A DNA stretch of 23,839 bases from Opitutia bacterium (GCA_947442255.1 CANEVO010000066.1:1-23839); one strand, 5' to 3'; counted from the stretch's first letter, positions 15,571-23,754 are shown. Made by a program: numbers and translations. Notes: generated by a model not told the origin, from the sequence alone.

Positions 15571-17118
15571 ATGCGCCCGCTCCTCCTGCTCTCCGCCTTG
15601 CTCGCCCCGCTGGCCCTTTCAGCCGCCGTCGTTCCCGTCCCGACCGAGATCGTGCCGCAGCGCATCCCCGGGGCGAAGCCGCGCAATGTCGTCTTCATCC
15701 TCACCGACGATCATCGCTACGACGCCATGAGCTTCATGGGGCACCCGTTCGCGCAAACCCCGCAGATGGATGCGATGGCGAAAAACGGCGTTCACCTGCG
15801 GAACGCCCTCGTCACCACCGCGCTCTGCTCCCCCAGCCGCGCGTCGATCCTCACCGGGCTCTACACCTTTCGTCACCGCGTCATCGATAACAACCGCGCC
15901 ATCCCCGCCGGCACGGTTTACTTTCCGCAGTATCTGCGTGCCGCCGGCTACGCCACGGCCTTCATCGGCAAGTGGCACATGGGCGGCGAATCCGACGCTC
16001 CGCAGCCGGGCTTCGATCACTGGGTGAGCTTCCGCGGCCAGGGCAACTACCTCCCCCCAACCCCCGACTACACGCTCAACGTGGACGGTCAGCGCGTGCC
16101 CCAGAGGGGCTACATCACCGACGAGCTCACCGACTATGCGATCGACTGGCTCAAGCAGCAGAAGCCGGCCGAGAAACCGTTCTTCCTCTATCTCTCGCAC
16201 AAGGCGGTCCACGCGAACTTCACCCCGGCACCACGCCACGAGGGCCGGGCCGCGAACCTTTCCTACCAGCGCCCCGCGACCGCGGCGCCGACCACCGATG
16301 GCTACGTGCCGCGCTGGGTGCGCGACCAGCGCAACAGCTGGCACGGGATCGACTTTCCCTATCACAGCGCCCTCGACATCGAGCAATACTACAAGCGCTA
16401 CTGCGAAACGCTCGGGGCCGTCGACGACGGCATCGGCCGCGTGATGGATCAGTTGAAGGCGATGGGCATCTATGACGACACCCTCGTGCTCTACATGGGC
16501 GACAATGGATTCATGTTCGGCGAGCACGGCCTGATCGACAAACGCGTCGCCTACGAAACCTCCATCCGCGTCCCGATGCTGATGCAGTGCCCGCAGCTCT
16601 TCCGCGGCGGCACCGTCGTCGATCAGGTCGTGGCCAACATCGATGTCGCCCCGACCGTCATGGAGGCCATGGGACTCGCCCGACCGCCGCACTTCGACGG
16701 CCAGAGCTTCCTGCCACTGGCCCAGGGGAAGACGATCCCCTGGCGCGACAGCTTTCTCTACGTCTACTACTGGGAGAAGAATTTCCCCCAGTCGCCCACC
16801 GTCTTCGCGCTGCGCGGCGAGCAGTACAAATACATCACGTATTACGGACTCTGGGACACCGATGAGCTTTACGACCTGAAGAACGATCCCGCCGAATCGA
16901 AGAACCTCCTCCACGATCCAAAGTTCCGGCCGATGGCGCGCGCGATGGAAACGAAGCTCTACGCGATGATGGACGAACTCGGCGGCATGGACATCCCGCT
17001 GAATCCGCCCGCCGGCAACTCGCAGAACCTGCGCCTGCGTTCCCGCGGCGGCGAAAACGCGGCCGACTTTCCCGCTCCGTTCGTCACCGACCAGCCGGTG
17101 AATTCGAACGCGAACTAG
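15571..17118 (+). CDS. Secreted type I (formylglycine) sulfatase
   Basis: The 515-residue protein has a Sec signal peptide (MRPLLLLSALLAPLALSAA). Sulfatase features: N-terminal metal ligands D46-D47 in FILTDDHRYD, the formylglycine signature C86-S-P-S-R90 followed by ASILTG, K134 and H136 in FIGKWHMGG, and the second metal site in YMGDNGFMFGEHG. Cys86 must be oxidised to formylglycine by a maturase (FGE or anSME) encoded elsewhere. The C-terminus (ELYDLKNDPAESKNLL) is typical of the PF00884 sulfatases that remove sulfate from polysaccharides. The substrate subfamily cannot be set by eye. ATG 15571 was chosen as the start giving the signal peptide. The gene appears to stand alone. Confidence 0.93.
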   Translation: MRPLLLLSALLAPLALSAAVVPVPTEIVPQRIPGAKPRNVVFILTDDHRYDAMSFMGHPFAQTPQMDAMAKNGVHLRNALVTTALCSPSRASILTGLYTFRHRVIDNNRAIPAGTVYFPQYLRAAGYATAFIGKWHMGGESDAPQPGFDHWVSFRGQGNYLPPTPDYTLNVDGQRVPQRGYITDELTDYAIDWLKQQKPAEKPFFLYLSHKAVHANFTPAPRHEGRAANLSYQRPATAAPTTDGYVPRWVRDQRNSWHGIDFPYHSALDIEQYYKRYCETLGAVDDGIGRVMDQLKAMGIYDDTLVLYMGDNGFMFGEHGLIDKRVAYETSIRVPMLMQCPQLFRGGTVVDQVVANIDVAPTVMEAMGLARPPHFDGQSFLPLAQGKTIPWRDSFLYVYYWEKNFPQSPTVFALRGEQYKYITYYGLWDTDELYDLKNDPAESKNLLHDPKFRPMARAMETKLYAMMDELGGMDIPLNPPAGNSQNLRLRSRGGENAADFPAPFVTDQPVNSNAN

Positions 17119-17133
17119 GCGGTTGGAGTTGAA

Positions 17134-17274
17134 GTGCAGGGGCGCAGTCTTGCGGCGCCTTTCCTCCGGTTCGGAACGTCGCGGGCGCGCACGAGGCGCG
17201 CCCCTACCCGCGTTTCGTAGGGGCGTGGCTCGTCCACGCCCGAATGGCTTTTGTAGGCCAGCGAGCTTGCTCGC
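17134..17274. repeat. Cluster of class A REP-like palindromes
   Basis: Four units lie in the 316-base gap before the sulfurtransferase gene. They are a GCAG-led degenerate unit at 17136-17160; GGGCGCGC/GCGCGCCC at 17183-17203 with GTAG on its minus-strand 5' side; GTAG plus GGGCGTGG/CCACGCCC at 17218-17241; and GTAG plus a GCGAGC/GCTCGC palindrome at 17253-17274. The second and third have the loop CTCGT (in opposite orientations). Nothing else was recognised in 17119-17434. Confidence 0.75.
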
Positions 17275-17434
17275 GCACGACTCTCTCCCGCTCGCGGCCA
17301 CCGACGGCGGAATCAAAACGCCCGCCGCCCGGCATACCGTCACTTCTTCGATCGAGTCTTCTGGGCGTTGGCGAGCTCAAGCTCCTCCGCGGAATTTCGC
17401 TTTTATCGAGGATGGGCGTTCGTAGCGTGGGCCC

Positions 17435-18271
17435 ATGCTGATCGCCGCGGCCGAGTTGCTCACTCACCTTCACGATCCCGCCTGGATGGTCTTCGACTGC
17501 CGGCATGACCTGACAGACTACGCTCGCGGGGCGCGCCTCTACGCGGAGGGCCATGTGCCCGGGGCGTTCTTTGCCCCAGTCGAGACGGCCCTCGCCGGCC
17601 CGAAGAACGGCCGGAACGGCCGTCATCCGCTCCCCTCGGCCGAGGACTTCGCCGCCTTTCTCAACCGCCACGGCGTCACCCCCGACACGCAGATTGTCGC
17701 CTATGACGATGTCGGCGGCCAGTACGCGGCCCGGCTCTGGTGGCTCGCCCGCTGGATTGGGCTCACCCGGGTCGGCGTGCTCGACGGCGGCCTGCCGAAA
17801 TGGATCGCCGCGGGAAATCCGGTGACCTCCGACGTGCCGCTGCTGCGCGGCCCGGGATCCGTCGTCGCGCGGCCCGATGCCGCACAGTGGATCGACACGG
17901 CGGGAGTCCTGCAGGGAATCAACGTCTCATCCTGCCTGGTGCTCGACGCTCGCACGCCGGAGCGCTTTCGCGGTGACGTCGAACCGATCGATCCGGTCGC
18001 CGGCCGGATCCCCTCCGCGCAGAATCGCTTCTTCAAGACCAACCTGAACCCCGACCTCACGTTGCGCCCGACCGCGGAACTGCGCCGCGAATTCGAGACC
18101 ATCCTCAGCGGGCGTCCGCCGGGACAGGTGATTCACCAGTGCGGCTCAGGTGTGACCGCGTGCATGAACCTCCTGGTGATGGAGCACGCCGGCCTCACGG
18201 GATCCCGGCTCTATGTCGGATCCTGGAGCGAATGGATTTCCGATCCCACGCGACCCATCGCGCGCGGTTAG
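17435..18271 (+). CDS. Two-domain sulfurtransferase (rhodanese / 3-mercaptopyruvate type)
   Basis: The 278-residue protein consists of two rhodanese domains. The N-terminal domain (about 5-130) includes FDCRHDLTDYARGARLYAEG and GHVPGAFF and has no active cysteine loop. The C-terminal domain (about 145-275) carries C236 in HQCGSGVTA. CGSGVTA is the active-site loop of 3-mercaptopyruvate sulfurtransferases such as E. coli SseA, while thiosulfate sulfurtransferases more often have CRKGVT; assigning the donor still needs an assay. Length matches the family. ATG 17435 lies in a small palindrome (GCGTGGG directly followed by CCCATGC, with GTAG at 17422-17425), which may affect translation. The gene is bracketed by inverted copies of a class A repeat. 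Confidence 0.88.
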   Translation: MLIAAAELLTHLHDPAWMVFDCRHDLTDYARGARLYAEGHVPGAFFAPVETALAGPKNGRNGRHPLPSAEDFAAFLNRHGVTPDTQIVAYDDVGGQYAARLWWLARWIGLTRVGVLDGGLPKWIAAGNPVTSDVPLLRGPGSVVARPDAAQWIDTAGVLQGINVSSCLVLDARTPERFRGDVEPIDPVAGRIPSAQNRFFKTNLNPDLTLRPTAELRREFETILSGRPPGQVIHQCGSGVTACMNLLVMEHAGLTGSRLYVGSWSEWISDPTRPIARG

Positions 18272-18296
18272 GGAATCAAGAAAGACATTAGCCAGC

Positions 18297-18422
18297 CGGG
18301 CGTGGACGAGCCACGCCCCTACACGGACTTGGGAGCGCTACGTCCGCATTTCGTTACGCCCGGATTCCGTTACGCCCGCTTTTCGTAACCCATTTCGTAG
18401 GGGCGTGCCTCGTGCACGCCCG
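18297..18422. repeat. Class A REP-like palindromes after the sulfurtransferase gene
   Basis: The first unit (18297-18322) is the exact reverse complement of the one at 17218-17242. The second (18397-18421) is GTAG plus GGGCGTGC/GCACGCCC with loop CTCGT. Between them are degenerate tandem pieces (TTTCGTTACGCCCG, ATTCCGTTACGCCCG, TTTTCGTAACCC). The segment 18465-18505 is A/C-rich with repeated AAAATCGAAAATCGAGA. The gap contains no gene. Confidence 0.75.
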
Positions 18423-18510
18423 GAACGGAGTGAGAGTGCCTCCACTAGCGGGCACCCGTGGCTACGGGTTGGGAAAATCGAAAATCGAGACTCCCAAATC
18501 CAAAATCTCT

Positions 18511-18945
18511 TTAGGCCTTCTTCTTGGCGCGCTTGAACTGCTTGTGCCCGTCTTCCTGCCCCTGCTTGAGCGTCTTCAGGAGCTCGGCGGCTTCGGCGTT
18601 CTTGTCGGCCTTGAGCGCGGCTTCGACCTTGTTCACCTGCTCGACGAAGTGCTTCATGCCTTCCTGGTAGGCGGCGACAAATTTTTCCTGCTCGGCCGCC
18701 GGCACGTCCGCCTTGCGCTTCGGATCGAATTTAACGGCCTCGAGGGAGCGCTCGCGCAGCGTGGCAATCGTCGCGAGGGAATCGGCATTCTTCGCCGGAT
18801 TGGAAATCTGGCGGGTCAGCTTCCGATAGGCGGTGTTCATCTGCTCCATCGTGTCGTCGAGTTCGGACGGCGAGCTGTCGGCGGCCTGCGTGAACAAGGG
18901 CGCGACACAACAAAGGAGGGTGGCCAGGAGGGTGCGGAATTTCAT
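18511..18945 (-). CDS. Cytochrome b562-type periplasmic protein
   Basis: The 144-residue protein has a signal peptide ending FTQA-A at about residue 21, leaving a mature domain of some 123 residues rich in Lys, Glu and Ala that reads as a four-helix bundle. The start of mature E. coli cytochrome b562 (LEDNMETLN) aligns with LDDTMEQMN here, and its C-terminal haem histidine region (NAYHQKYR) aligns with QEDGHKQFKRAKK. The two axial haem ligands would be M33 and H134, both present. There is no CxxCH, so haem would be non-covalent. Cytochrome b562 is a soluble electron carrier with no fixed partner known. The gene is alone, with repeats on both sides. The lysine-rich tail (KKKA) is longer than in E. 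coli. Confidence 0.75.
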   Translation of the reverse strand: MKFRTLLATLLCCVAPLFTQAADSSPSELDDTMEQMNTAYRKLTRQISNPAKNADSLATIATLRERSLEAVKFDPKRKADVPAAEQEKFVAAYQEGMKHFVEQVNKVEAALKADKNAEAAELLKTLKQGQEDGHKQFKRAKKKA

Positions 18946-19103
18946 GGGTTATCGAGCGGGAAATGTGGGCGGCTTGCTGCCGGATGCAAGAATTTGGGCC
19001 ATTCCCACCCACTTCCCGTTCCGCCTGCCGGCAAAGTTCCCAATTTCCCCAGCGCGCGCCGCAATGTTTCCGGGTCCAAGCTGGAATCGTGCCGTTGACT
19101 GTG

Positions 19104-19126
19104 GGGCCGTCGCTCGTCGACGGCCC
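19104..19126 (+). repeat. REP-like palindrome, class A variant
   Basis: GTGG at 19101 leads a perfect stem GGGCCGTCG/CGACGGCCC with loop CTCGT. It is nearly identical to the unit at 3789-3815. It lies in the 421-base gap 18946-19366, where I see no credible gene. Confidence 0.7.
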
Positions 19127-19274
19127 GTTTTACCTCGTGCAATTGGGGCCTGCCGACGAGCGCCAGCCCAACCCTGCTCGGTTTCAGTCCCCCCCTTTGA
19201 AACACTTCCGACTGCCCACTACCGAATGGCAGCCGACGTCCAAAAGAGGCGCCTTCCCTGCCCGCGGTGCAGTT

Positions 19275-19339
19275 GTAGCCACGAGCGCCCGCGAATGGAT
19301 GCACCGCCCGTCGTTCCACTCGCCCACGCTCGTGGCTGC
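19275..19339. repeat. Inverted pair of class D-like repeats
   Basis: GTAGCCACGAGCG at 19275-19287 is matched in inverted orientation by 19327-19339 (12 of 13). The right unit, read on the minus strand, continues CCACGAGCGTGGGCGAGTGG, which shares 17 of 20 positions with the class D arm at 8655. It ends about 28 bases before the stop codon of the Cu-ATPase gene. Confidence 0.6.
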
Positions 19340-19366
19340 GGAAAACCGGCCTTTCTAGACCGCCTC

Positions 19367-21469
19367 TCAGAGCCGCACGTGCCGCAGCCGCAGCGCATTG
19401 CTGATCACCGTGATCGAGCTCAGGCTCATCGCGACCCCCGCGAGCATCGGGTTGAGCAACCATCCGGTAAACGGATACAGCGCCCCGGCCGCGACCGGGA
19501 TGCCCGCGAAGTTATAGGCAAAGGCCCAGAACAGATTCTGTTTGATGTTCCGGAGCGTCGCCCGACTCAGCCGGACGGCCCGCGCCATCGCCGCGAGGTC
19601 GCCCTGCACGAGGACAATCCCGGCACTGTGCATCGCCACGTCCGTACCCGTGCCCATCGCAATGCCGACGTCCGCCGCCGCCAGCGCCGGCGCATCGTTC
19701 ATGCCGTCGCCGGCAAACACCACCGACTCGCCGCGGCCGCGATGCTCCCGCACCAGTTCCTGCTTTCGCGCCGGGGTCACCGCCGCGTGATAGCCATCCA
19801 GCCCCAGTTCCTTCGCCACGGCACGGGCCGTTTCCTCGCAATCACCCGTGACCATCACCACGCGCAACCCGAGTTGCTGCAACTCGCGGACCGCGGCCGG
19901 CGTGGTCGGCTTGATCGTATCCGCAAGCGCCATCGTTCCCGCCGCGCGGCCATCGACCGTTACCGCCACCAAGGTCGCGGATTCCCCCTCGCCCGCCGCG
20001 GCCGCCGCCCGACCGATCACGACATCCTGCCCGCCCACCCGCGCCCGGATGCCCAGGCCCGGTTCGGCGGAAAATTCGGTTGCCGGAAGGCGCGCCAGGC
20101 CGCGCTCGTCCGCCGCCGCGACGATCGCCCGGGCCAGCGGGTGCTCGCTCGGCGACTCGGCCGCCGCCGCCAGCGCCAACAATGCGTCCTCCGTGAAGCC
20201 CGCCGCCGGTGTAACCCGAATCACGCGCGGCTTCCCGGCGGTGAGTGTGCCCGTCTTGTCGATCAACAGGGTGTTGGCGTGAGCCAGCCGTTCCAGCGCC
20301 GCGGCATCCTTGATCAGGATCCCCGCCTGCGCACCGCGGCCAATTCCAGTGATCAGTGACACCGGCGTCGCGAGCCCCAGCGCGCACGGGCAGGCGATGA
20401 TCAACACGGCTACGGCATTAAGCAGCGCGTGCGGCAAGGCCGGCGCCGGCCCGACTAGCAGCCACGTCACGAACGTAATGACGGACACCGCGATCACGAA
20501 GGGGGTGAACCACGCCGAGACCCGATCCGCCAGCCGCGCGATCGGCGCCTCGCTGTTCTGCGCCTCCTCGACCAGCCGGACAATCTGCGCCAGCAGCGTT
20601 TCCTGGCCGACGCGATCCGCACTCACGATGACGGAGCCGGTCGTGTTCAGCGTCCCGGCACTGGCGCGATCGCCGGCGCGCTTGGCCACCGGCAGCGGTT
20701 CTCCGGTGAGCATGGATTCGTCGATCTCCGTCACGCCGTCCGTGAGCGGCCCGTCGACCGACACATGCTCGCCCGGTCGCACCCGCAGCCGGTCGCCGAC
20801 CCGCACGTCCGCGAGCGGGACGTCCGTTTCCCGTCCGTCGGCCTCGACGCGATGCGCCAGCTTGGGCGCGAGATCCATCAACCCGCGAATGGCGGCCTCG
20901 GTCCGGGCATGGGCCCGCTGCTCCAGAATCTGGCCCAGCAGCACAATCGCGGTGATGAATGCCACGGCCTCGAAATACAGCGGCAGACCGTGGGCCGTGC
21001 GCAGGGCGGCGGGAAAACGATCGCCCCAGCCCACCGCCGCCACGCTGTAGGCATACGCGGCACCCGTGCCGGTGACGACGAGCGTGAACATGTTCGTATC
21101 CCGATCGCGGATGGAGATCCACCACCGCCGGTTCAGCGGCGCGCCCGCCCAGAAAAAGATCGGCGTCGTCAGCGCGAGCTGCAGCCAGCCGGGCAGCCGG
21201 GGGTCGAAGCGATGAAAGGCCGCCGGCGCGATCATCTCCCCCATCGCCAGCGCCACGACCGGCAATCCGAGGATCAACGCCACCCAAAAACGCGGCCGGA
21301 GAAAACGCTCGTGCGGCAGCCCCATGTACACCGGTTGGTCCGGCGCCGGCATCTCCGTCCCGGTCTTCGCCCCGTGACCATGCCCGCCGTGGCCGGACGA
21401 ATGGCTTCCGGGAACCTCCGGCCTCGCTGGGATGGACGGTGCGACGGGCCGGAAACGGGAGAGCTTCAT
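19367..21469 (-). CDS. Cu(I)-type P1B-ATPase with His-rich N-terminus
   Basis: The protein of about 700 residues has the full P-type ATPase core: TGEP (255-258) in the actuator domain, CPC in the membrane (C360-P-C362), phosphorylation site D404-KTGT, the SEHPLA nucleotide-binding histidine (about 443), and GDGMNDAP (587). Y651-N652 in the seventh membrane helix and M680-x-x-S683-S684 in the eighth are the Cu(I)/Ag(I) selectivity residues of subgroup P1B-1. Instead of a CxxC heavy-metal domain, the N-terminus has a short His/Gly-rich stretch ([11 protein letters not shown], 23-33), as in a known branch of bacterial copper ATPases. Role: ATP-driven export of Cu(I), for tolerance or oxidase assembly. 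ATG 21469 was chosen. No copper chaperone or regulator is adjacent. Confidence 0.93.
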   Translation of the reverse strand: MKLSRFRPVAPSIPARPEVPGSHSSGHGGHGHGAKTGTEMPAPDQPVYMGLPHERFLRPRFWVALILGLPVVALAMGEMIAPAAFHRFDPRLPGWLQLALTTPIFFWAGAPLNRRWWISIRDRDTNMFTLVVTGTGAAYAYSVAAVGWGDRFPAALRTAHGLPLYFEAVAFITAIVLLGQILEQRAHARTEAAIRGLMDLAPKLAHRVEADGRETDVPLADVRVGDRLRVRPGEHVSVDGPLTDGVTEIDESMLTGEPLPVAKRAGDRASAGTLNTTGSVIVSADRVGQETLLAQIVRLVEEAQNSEAPIARLADRVSAWFTPFVIAVSVITFVTWLLVGPAPALPHALLNAVAVLIIACPCALGLATPVSLITGIGRGAQAGILIKDAAALERLAHANTLLIDKTGTLTAGKPRVIRVTPAAGFTEDALLALAAAAESPSEHPLARAIVAAADERGLARLPATEFSAEPGLGIRARVGGQDVVIGRAAAAAGEGESATLVAVTVDGRAAGTMALADTIKPTTPAAVRELQQLGLRVVMVTGDCEETARAVAKELGLDGYHAAVTPARKQELVREHRGRGESVVFAGDGMNDAPALAAADVGIAMGTGTDVAMHSAGIVLVQGDLAAMARAVRLSRATLRNIKQNLFWAFAYNFAGIPVAAGALYPFTGWLLNPMLAGVAMSLSSITVISNALRLRHVRL

Positions 21470-21544
21470 AGCAGGGAAACGGAGCGGATCTCGGGATCCT
21501 TACAGACCGCCCAAGGAAACGCGAGTGACCAGAGATCTCAGCCC

Positions 21545-21572
21545 GGGTTCGTCGTTCCGCCATCAGGCGGAA
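21545..21572 (+). repeat. Diverged half-copy of class C repeat
   Basis: The segment matches the 9624 arm at all but about three positions, including the TTCCGCC/GGCGGAA stem with loop ATCA. It lies in the gap between the divergent Cu-ATPase and secreted-protein genes; nothing else was recognised in 21470-21668. Confidence 0.6.
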
Positions 21573-21668
21573 TAGAATACCGATGGAAATTCCCTCCGTT
21601 GCGAAATCAACGTGACCGCGCACTCCGCCTCGACCTAGGCTGCGGCTCACCCCTTCGGTTTTCTCCCC

Positions 21669-22268
21669 ATGAAACTGCCCACCTGCCTTCTCCCGTTCGC
21701 TCTTCTCGCCACCGCAACCGCGGCCCAACCGACTCCGGCTCCCGCCGCCATCCCATCGAAAGAAGTTCAGATCAAGGCCGCCCTGCAGGCCGCTGCGCCT
21801 CAATTCCGGGACGGCGCCATGGTTTACGGCTACGACGAAAGGGGCCAGTTCGTGGTCCTTCGACCGGGCACCAACAAGCTGATCTGCCTCGCGGACGATC
21901 CCGCAATGAAAGGTTTCAGCGCCGCGTGTTATCATCAGGACCTCGAGCCGTTCATGGCCCGCGGCCGGGCGCTCCGGAAGGAAGGCAAGTCGATGAAGGA
22001 AGTCTTCGTGATCCGGGAAGCCGAGGTGAAGTCCGGCAAGCTGCCGATGCCCACCGGCGCCTCGACCCTCGCCGTGCTCGGGGCGACGGAGGAGAATTAC
22101 GATCGCACCACCGGCGAGGTGAAAGGCACGCTCCGCTACGTCATCTACATTCCCTTCGCCACGTCGGAGAGCACCGGCCTGCCCCTGAAGCCGGAAATGC
22201 CCGGCGGCCCGTGGATCATGGATTCCGGTACCCACCGCGCGCACATCATGCTGAATCCGACGATGTAA
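21669..22268 (+). CDS. Predicted secreted protein of unknown function
   Basis: The 199-residue protein has a clear Sec signal peptide (KLPTCLLPFALLATATAA) and a Pro/Ala-rich linker before the mature domain. The domain contains VQIKAALQAAAPQFRDGA, FVVLRPGTNKLICLADDP, HQDLEPFMARGRALRKEGKS and GGPWIMDSGTHRAHIMLNP. I do not recognise a named family. The conserved-looking His/Asp residues near the C-terminus (MDSGTHRAH) could be functional but this is a guess. It lies 59 bases before purC on the same strand, so it could be co-transcribed, though a link to purine synthesis is not expected. Confidence 0.62.
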   Translation: MKLPTCLLPFALLATATAAQPTPAPAAIPSKEVQIKAALQAAAPQFRDGAMVYGYDERGQFVVLRPGTNKLICLADDPAMKGFSAACYHQDLEPFMARGRALRKEGKSMKEVFVIREAEVKSGKLPMPTGASTLAVLGATEENYDRTTGEVKGTLRYVIYIPFATSESTGLPLKPEMPGGPWIMDSGTHRAHIMLNPTM

Positions 22269-22327
22269 GGGGGACAGATCCGATAAAACTTTGACGCCGG
22301 TCACCCGGGTCCGTTTGCCTCTCCACC

Positions 22328-23239
22328 ATGACGTCCGCCGAGATCGCCGCCGCCCTCCCCAAGACCGCTGTCACCACGATCGACCACCTGCCCTTCCCGC
22401 GCATCGCCTCGGGCAAGGTCCGCGAAATTTTCGATCTGGGCGACGCCCTCCTCCTGACCGCCTCGGATCGGCTTTCCGCGTTCGACGTGATCCTGCCCGA
22501 CGGCATTCCCGGCAAAGGCGCAATCCTCACGCAGATCAGCAACTGGTGGTTCGCCCAGACTGAGTCGATCATCCAGCATCATCTCCTGCCCGATCAGGCC
22601 GGGGAATTTGCCCGGCGCGGGATCACCGACCGCGACCTCCAGCTGCGCAGCATGATCGTCCGCAAGCTGAAGACGGTGCCCATCGAGTGCGTGGTCCGCG
22701 GCTATCTCGTCGGCAGCGGCTGGAGTTCGTACCAGAAAACCGGTGACGTCTGCGGCATCAAGCTGCCGGTGGGGCTGCGCCAGGCCGATCGGCTGCCGGA
22801 ACCCATCTTCACCCCGACCACCAAGGCCCCGAAGGGCCAGCACGACGAGCCGATCAACGACGCCCAGGGCATCGCCACCGTCGGCGCCGAGCTCTACGAG
22901 CGGGTGAAGTCCACCAGCCTTGCGCTCTACCGGTTCGGCCACGATCGCGCCAAGCAGGCCGGCATGATCCTCGCCGACACAAAGTTCGAGTTCGGCACCG
23001 ACGCCGCCGGCAATCTCTTCCTCATCGACGAGGTCCTCACCCCGGACTCGTCGCGCTACTGGCCCGCGGAGAGCTACGCGCCCAACCAATCCCCGCCGAG
23101 CTACGACAAGCAGTTCGTTCGCGATCATCTGCTCGCCATCAAGTGGAACCAGCAGCCGCCAGCGCCCCGGCTCCCCGCGGACGTGATCGACCGCACCAAG
23201 GACAAGTACCTGGCCGCGCTGCGCAACCTGCTGGGTTGA
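22328..23239 (+). CDS. purC: Phosphoribosylaminoimidazole-succinocarboxamide synthase (SAICAR synthetase)
   Basis: The 303-residue protein matches the long form of PurC, which joins CAIR and aspartate with ATP hydrolysis in purine biosynthesis. Signature segments: SGKVREIFDLGDALLLTASDRLSAFDVILPDGIPGKG, PIECVVRGYLVGSGW, FTPTTKAPKGQHDEPI, LADTKFEFG and LIDEVLTPDSSRYWP. The length matches the roughly 300-residue bacterial/yeast form, not the 237-residue E. coli form. ATG 22328 was chosen. Its TGA overlaps a TTG at 23236 that could begin the cupin remnant. No purine riboswitch was seen in the short upstream gap. Confidence 0.96.
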   Translation: MTSAEIAAALPKTAVTTIDHLPFPRIASGKVREIFDLGDALLLTASDRLSAFDVILPDGIPGKGAILTQISNWWFAQTESIIQHHLLPDQAGEFARRGITDRDLQLRSMIVRKLKTVPIECVVRGYLVGSGWSSYQKTGDVCGIKLPVGLRQADRLPEPIFTPTTKAPKGQHDEPINDAQGIATVGAELYERVKSTSLALYRFGHDRAKQAGMILADTKFEFGTDAAGNLFLIDEVLTPDSSRYWPAESYAPNQSPPSYDKQFVRDHLLAIKWNQQPPAPRLPADVIDRTKDKYLAALRNLLG

Positions 23240-23630
23240 ATCGGCGCCAGCGTCCCGCACTTCCCGCGGCCGCGCGAGTGGCACGGGTCTATCGCTTTCC
23301 CCACTACCACGGCACTGCGCACGAGATTCTTGGCGTCTATCGCGGCCAGGCGACGATCCGCCTCGGTGCCGGGACGGGCGTCACGATCGTGGCGGGCCCC
23401 GGAGACGTAATCGTCCTGCCGGCTGGCACGGGCCACGAGAATCTCGGATCGAGTCCTGAATTTCATGTGGTCGGCGGCTACCCGGCCAGTCGCCCGACCT
23501 CCTCCGGGGCTCCGCCCGCGAACGCGCCGCCGCGATCGAGCGCATCGCGCACGTGCCCCTGCCTTCCGCCGATCCGCTGTATGGCGCAACCGGCCCGCTC
23601 ATGGGTCAATGGAAGATCGGTCCCGCGTAG
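23236..23630 (+). pseudogene. Truncated and frameshifted cupin (YjlB-like)
   Basis: The cupin core is plain: YRFPHYHGTAHEILGV, then GDVIVLPAGTGHENLG and EFHVVGGYPA. Intact relatives such as Bacillus YjlB have about 60 more residues before this core and continue YPxGxxxDLLRG to a C-terminal LPxxDPVYGxxGPL. Here the first part is missing, because the frame abuts purC. The last part (DLLRGSARERAAAIERIAH to SADPLYGATGPLMGQW, TAG 23628-23630) is in another frame. A single-base deletion near 23485-23487 would restore it (PAQSPDLLRG). Possible starts are TTG 23236, overlapping the purC stop, or GTG 23278. A sequencing indel could explain the frameshift but not the missing N-terminus. Confidence 0.75.
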
Positions 23631-23654
23631 CGCAACGGGTCCGTGCCCTCGATA

Positions 23655-23754
23655 GCTGCGAGCGTGAGCGGGTGGCCCGAGACCGGAACCAGCCACCCGC
23701 TCACGCTCGCAGCCACTGATGGTTTCCTAGATTCGGGCTCAAGCTGCTCCGGTG
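23655..23754. repeat. Class D inverted pair followed by shared module
   Basis: Arms 23655-23676 and 23692-23713 are 22-base perfect reverse complements around a 15-base linker. After them comes a module (23725-23754) with TCCTAGATT and a 21-base stretch shared with 8713-8733. It lies between the cupin remnant and the convergent S4-domain gene. Confidence 0.75.

Noticed and set aside
17218..18322. Insertion sequence or composite transposon around the sulfurtransferase gene
   Set aside because: There is no transposase, no target duplication was visible, and the same palindrome occurs singly elsewhere. It is better treated as two repeat copies.
23480..23500. Programmed ribosomal frameshift in the cupin
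   Set aside because: No slippery heptamer or downstream pseudoknot was apparent, and the gene also lacks its N-terminal part, which favours a pseudogene.
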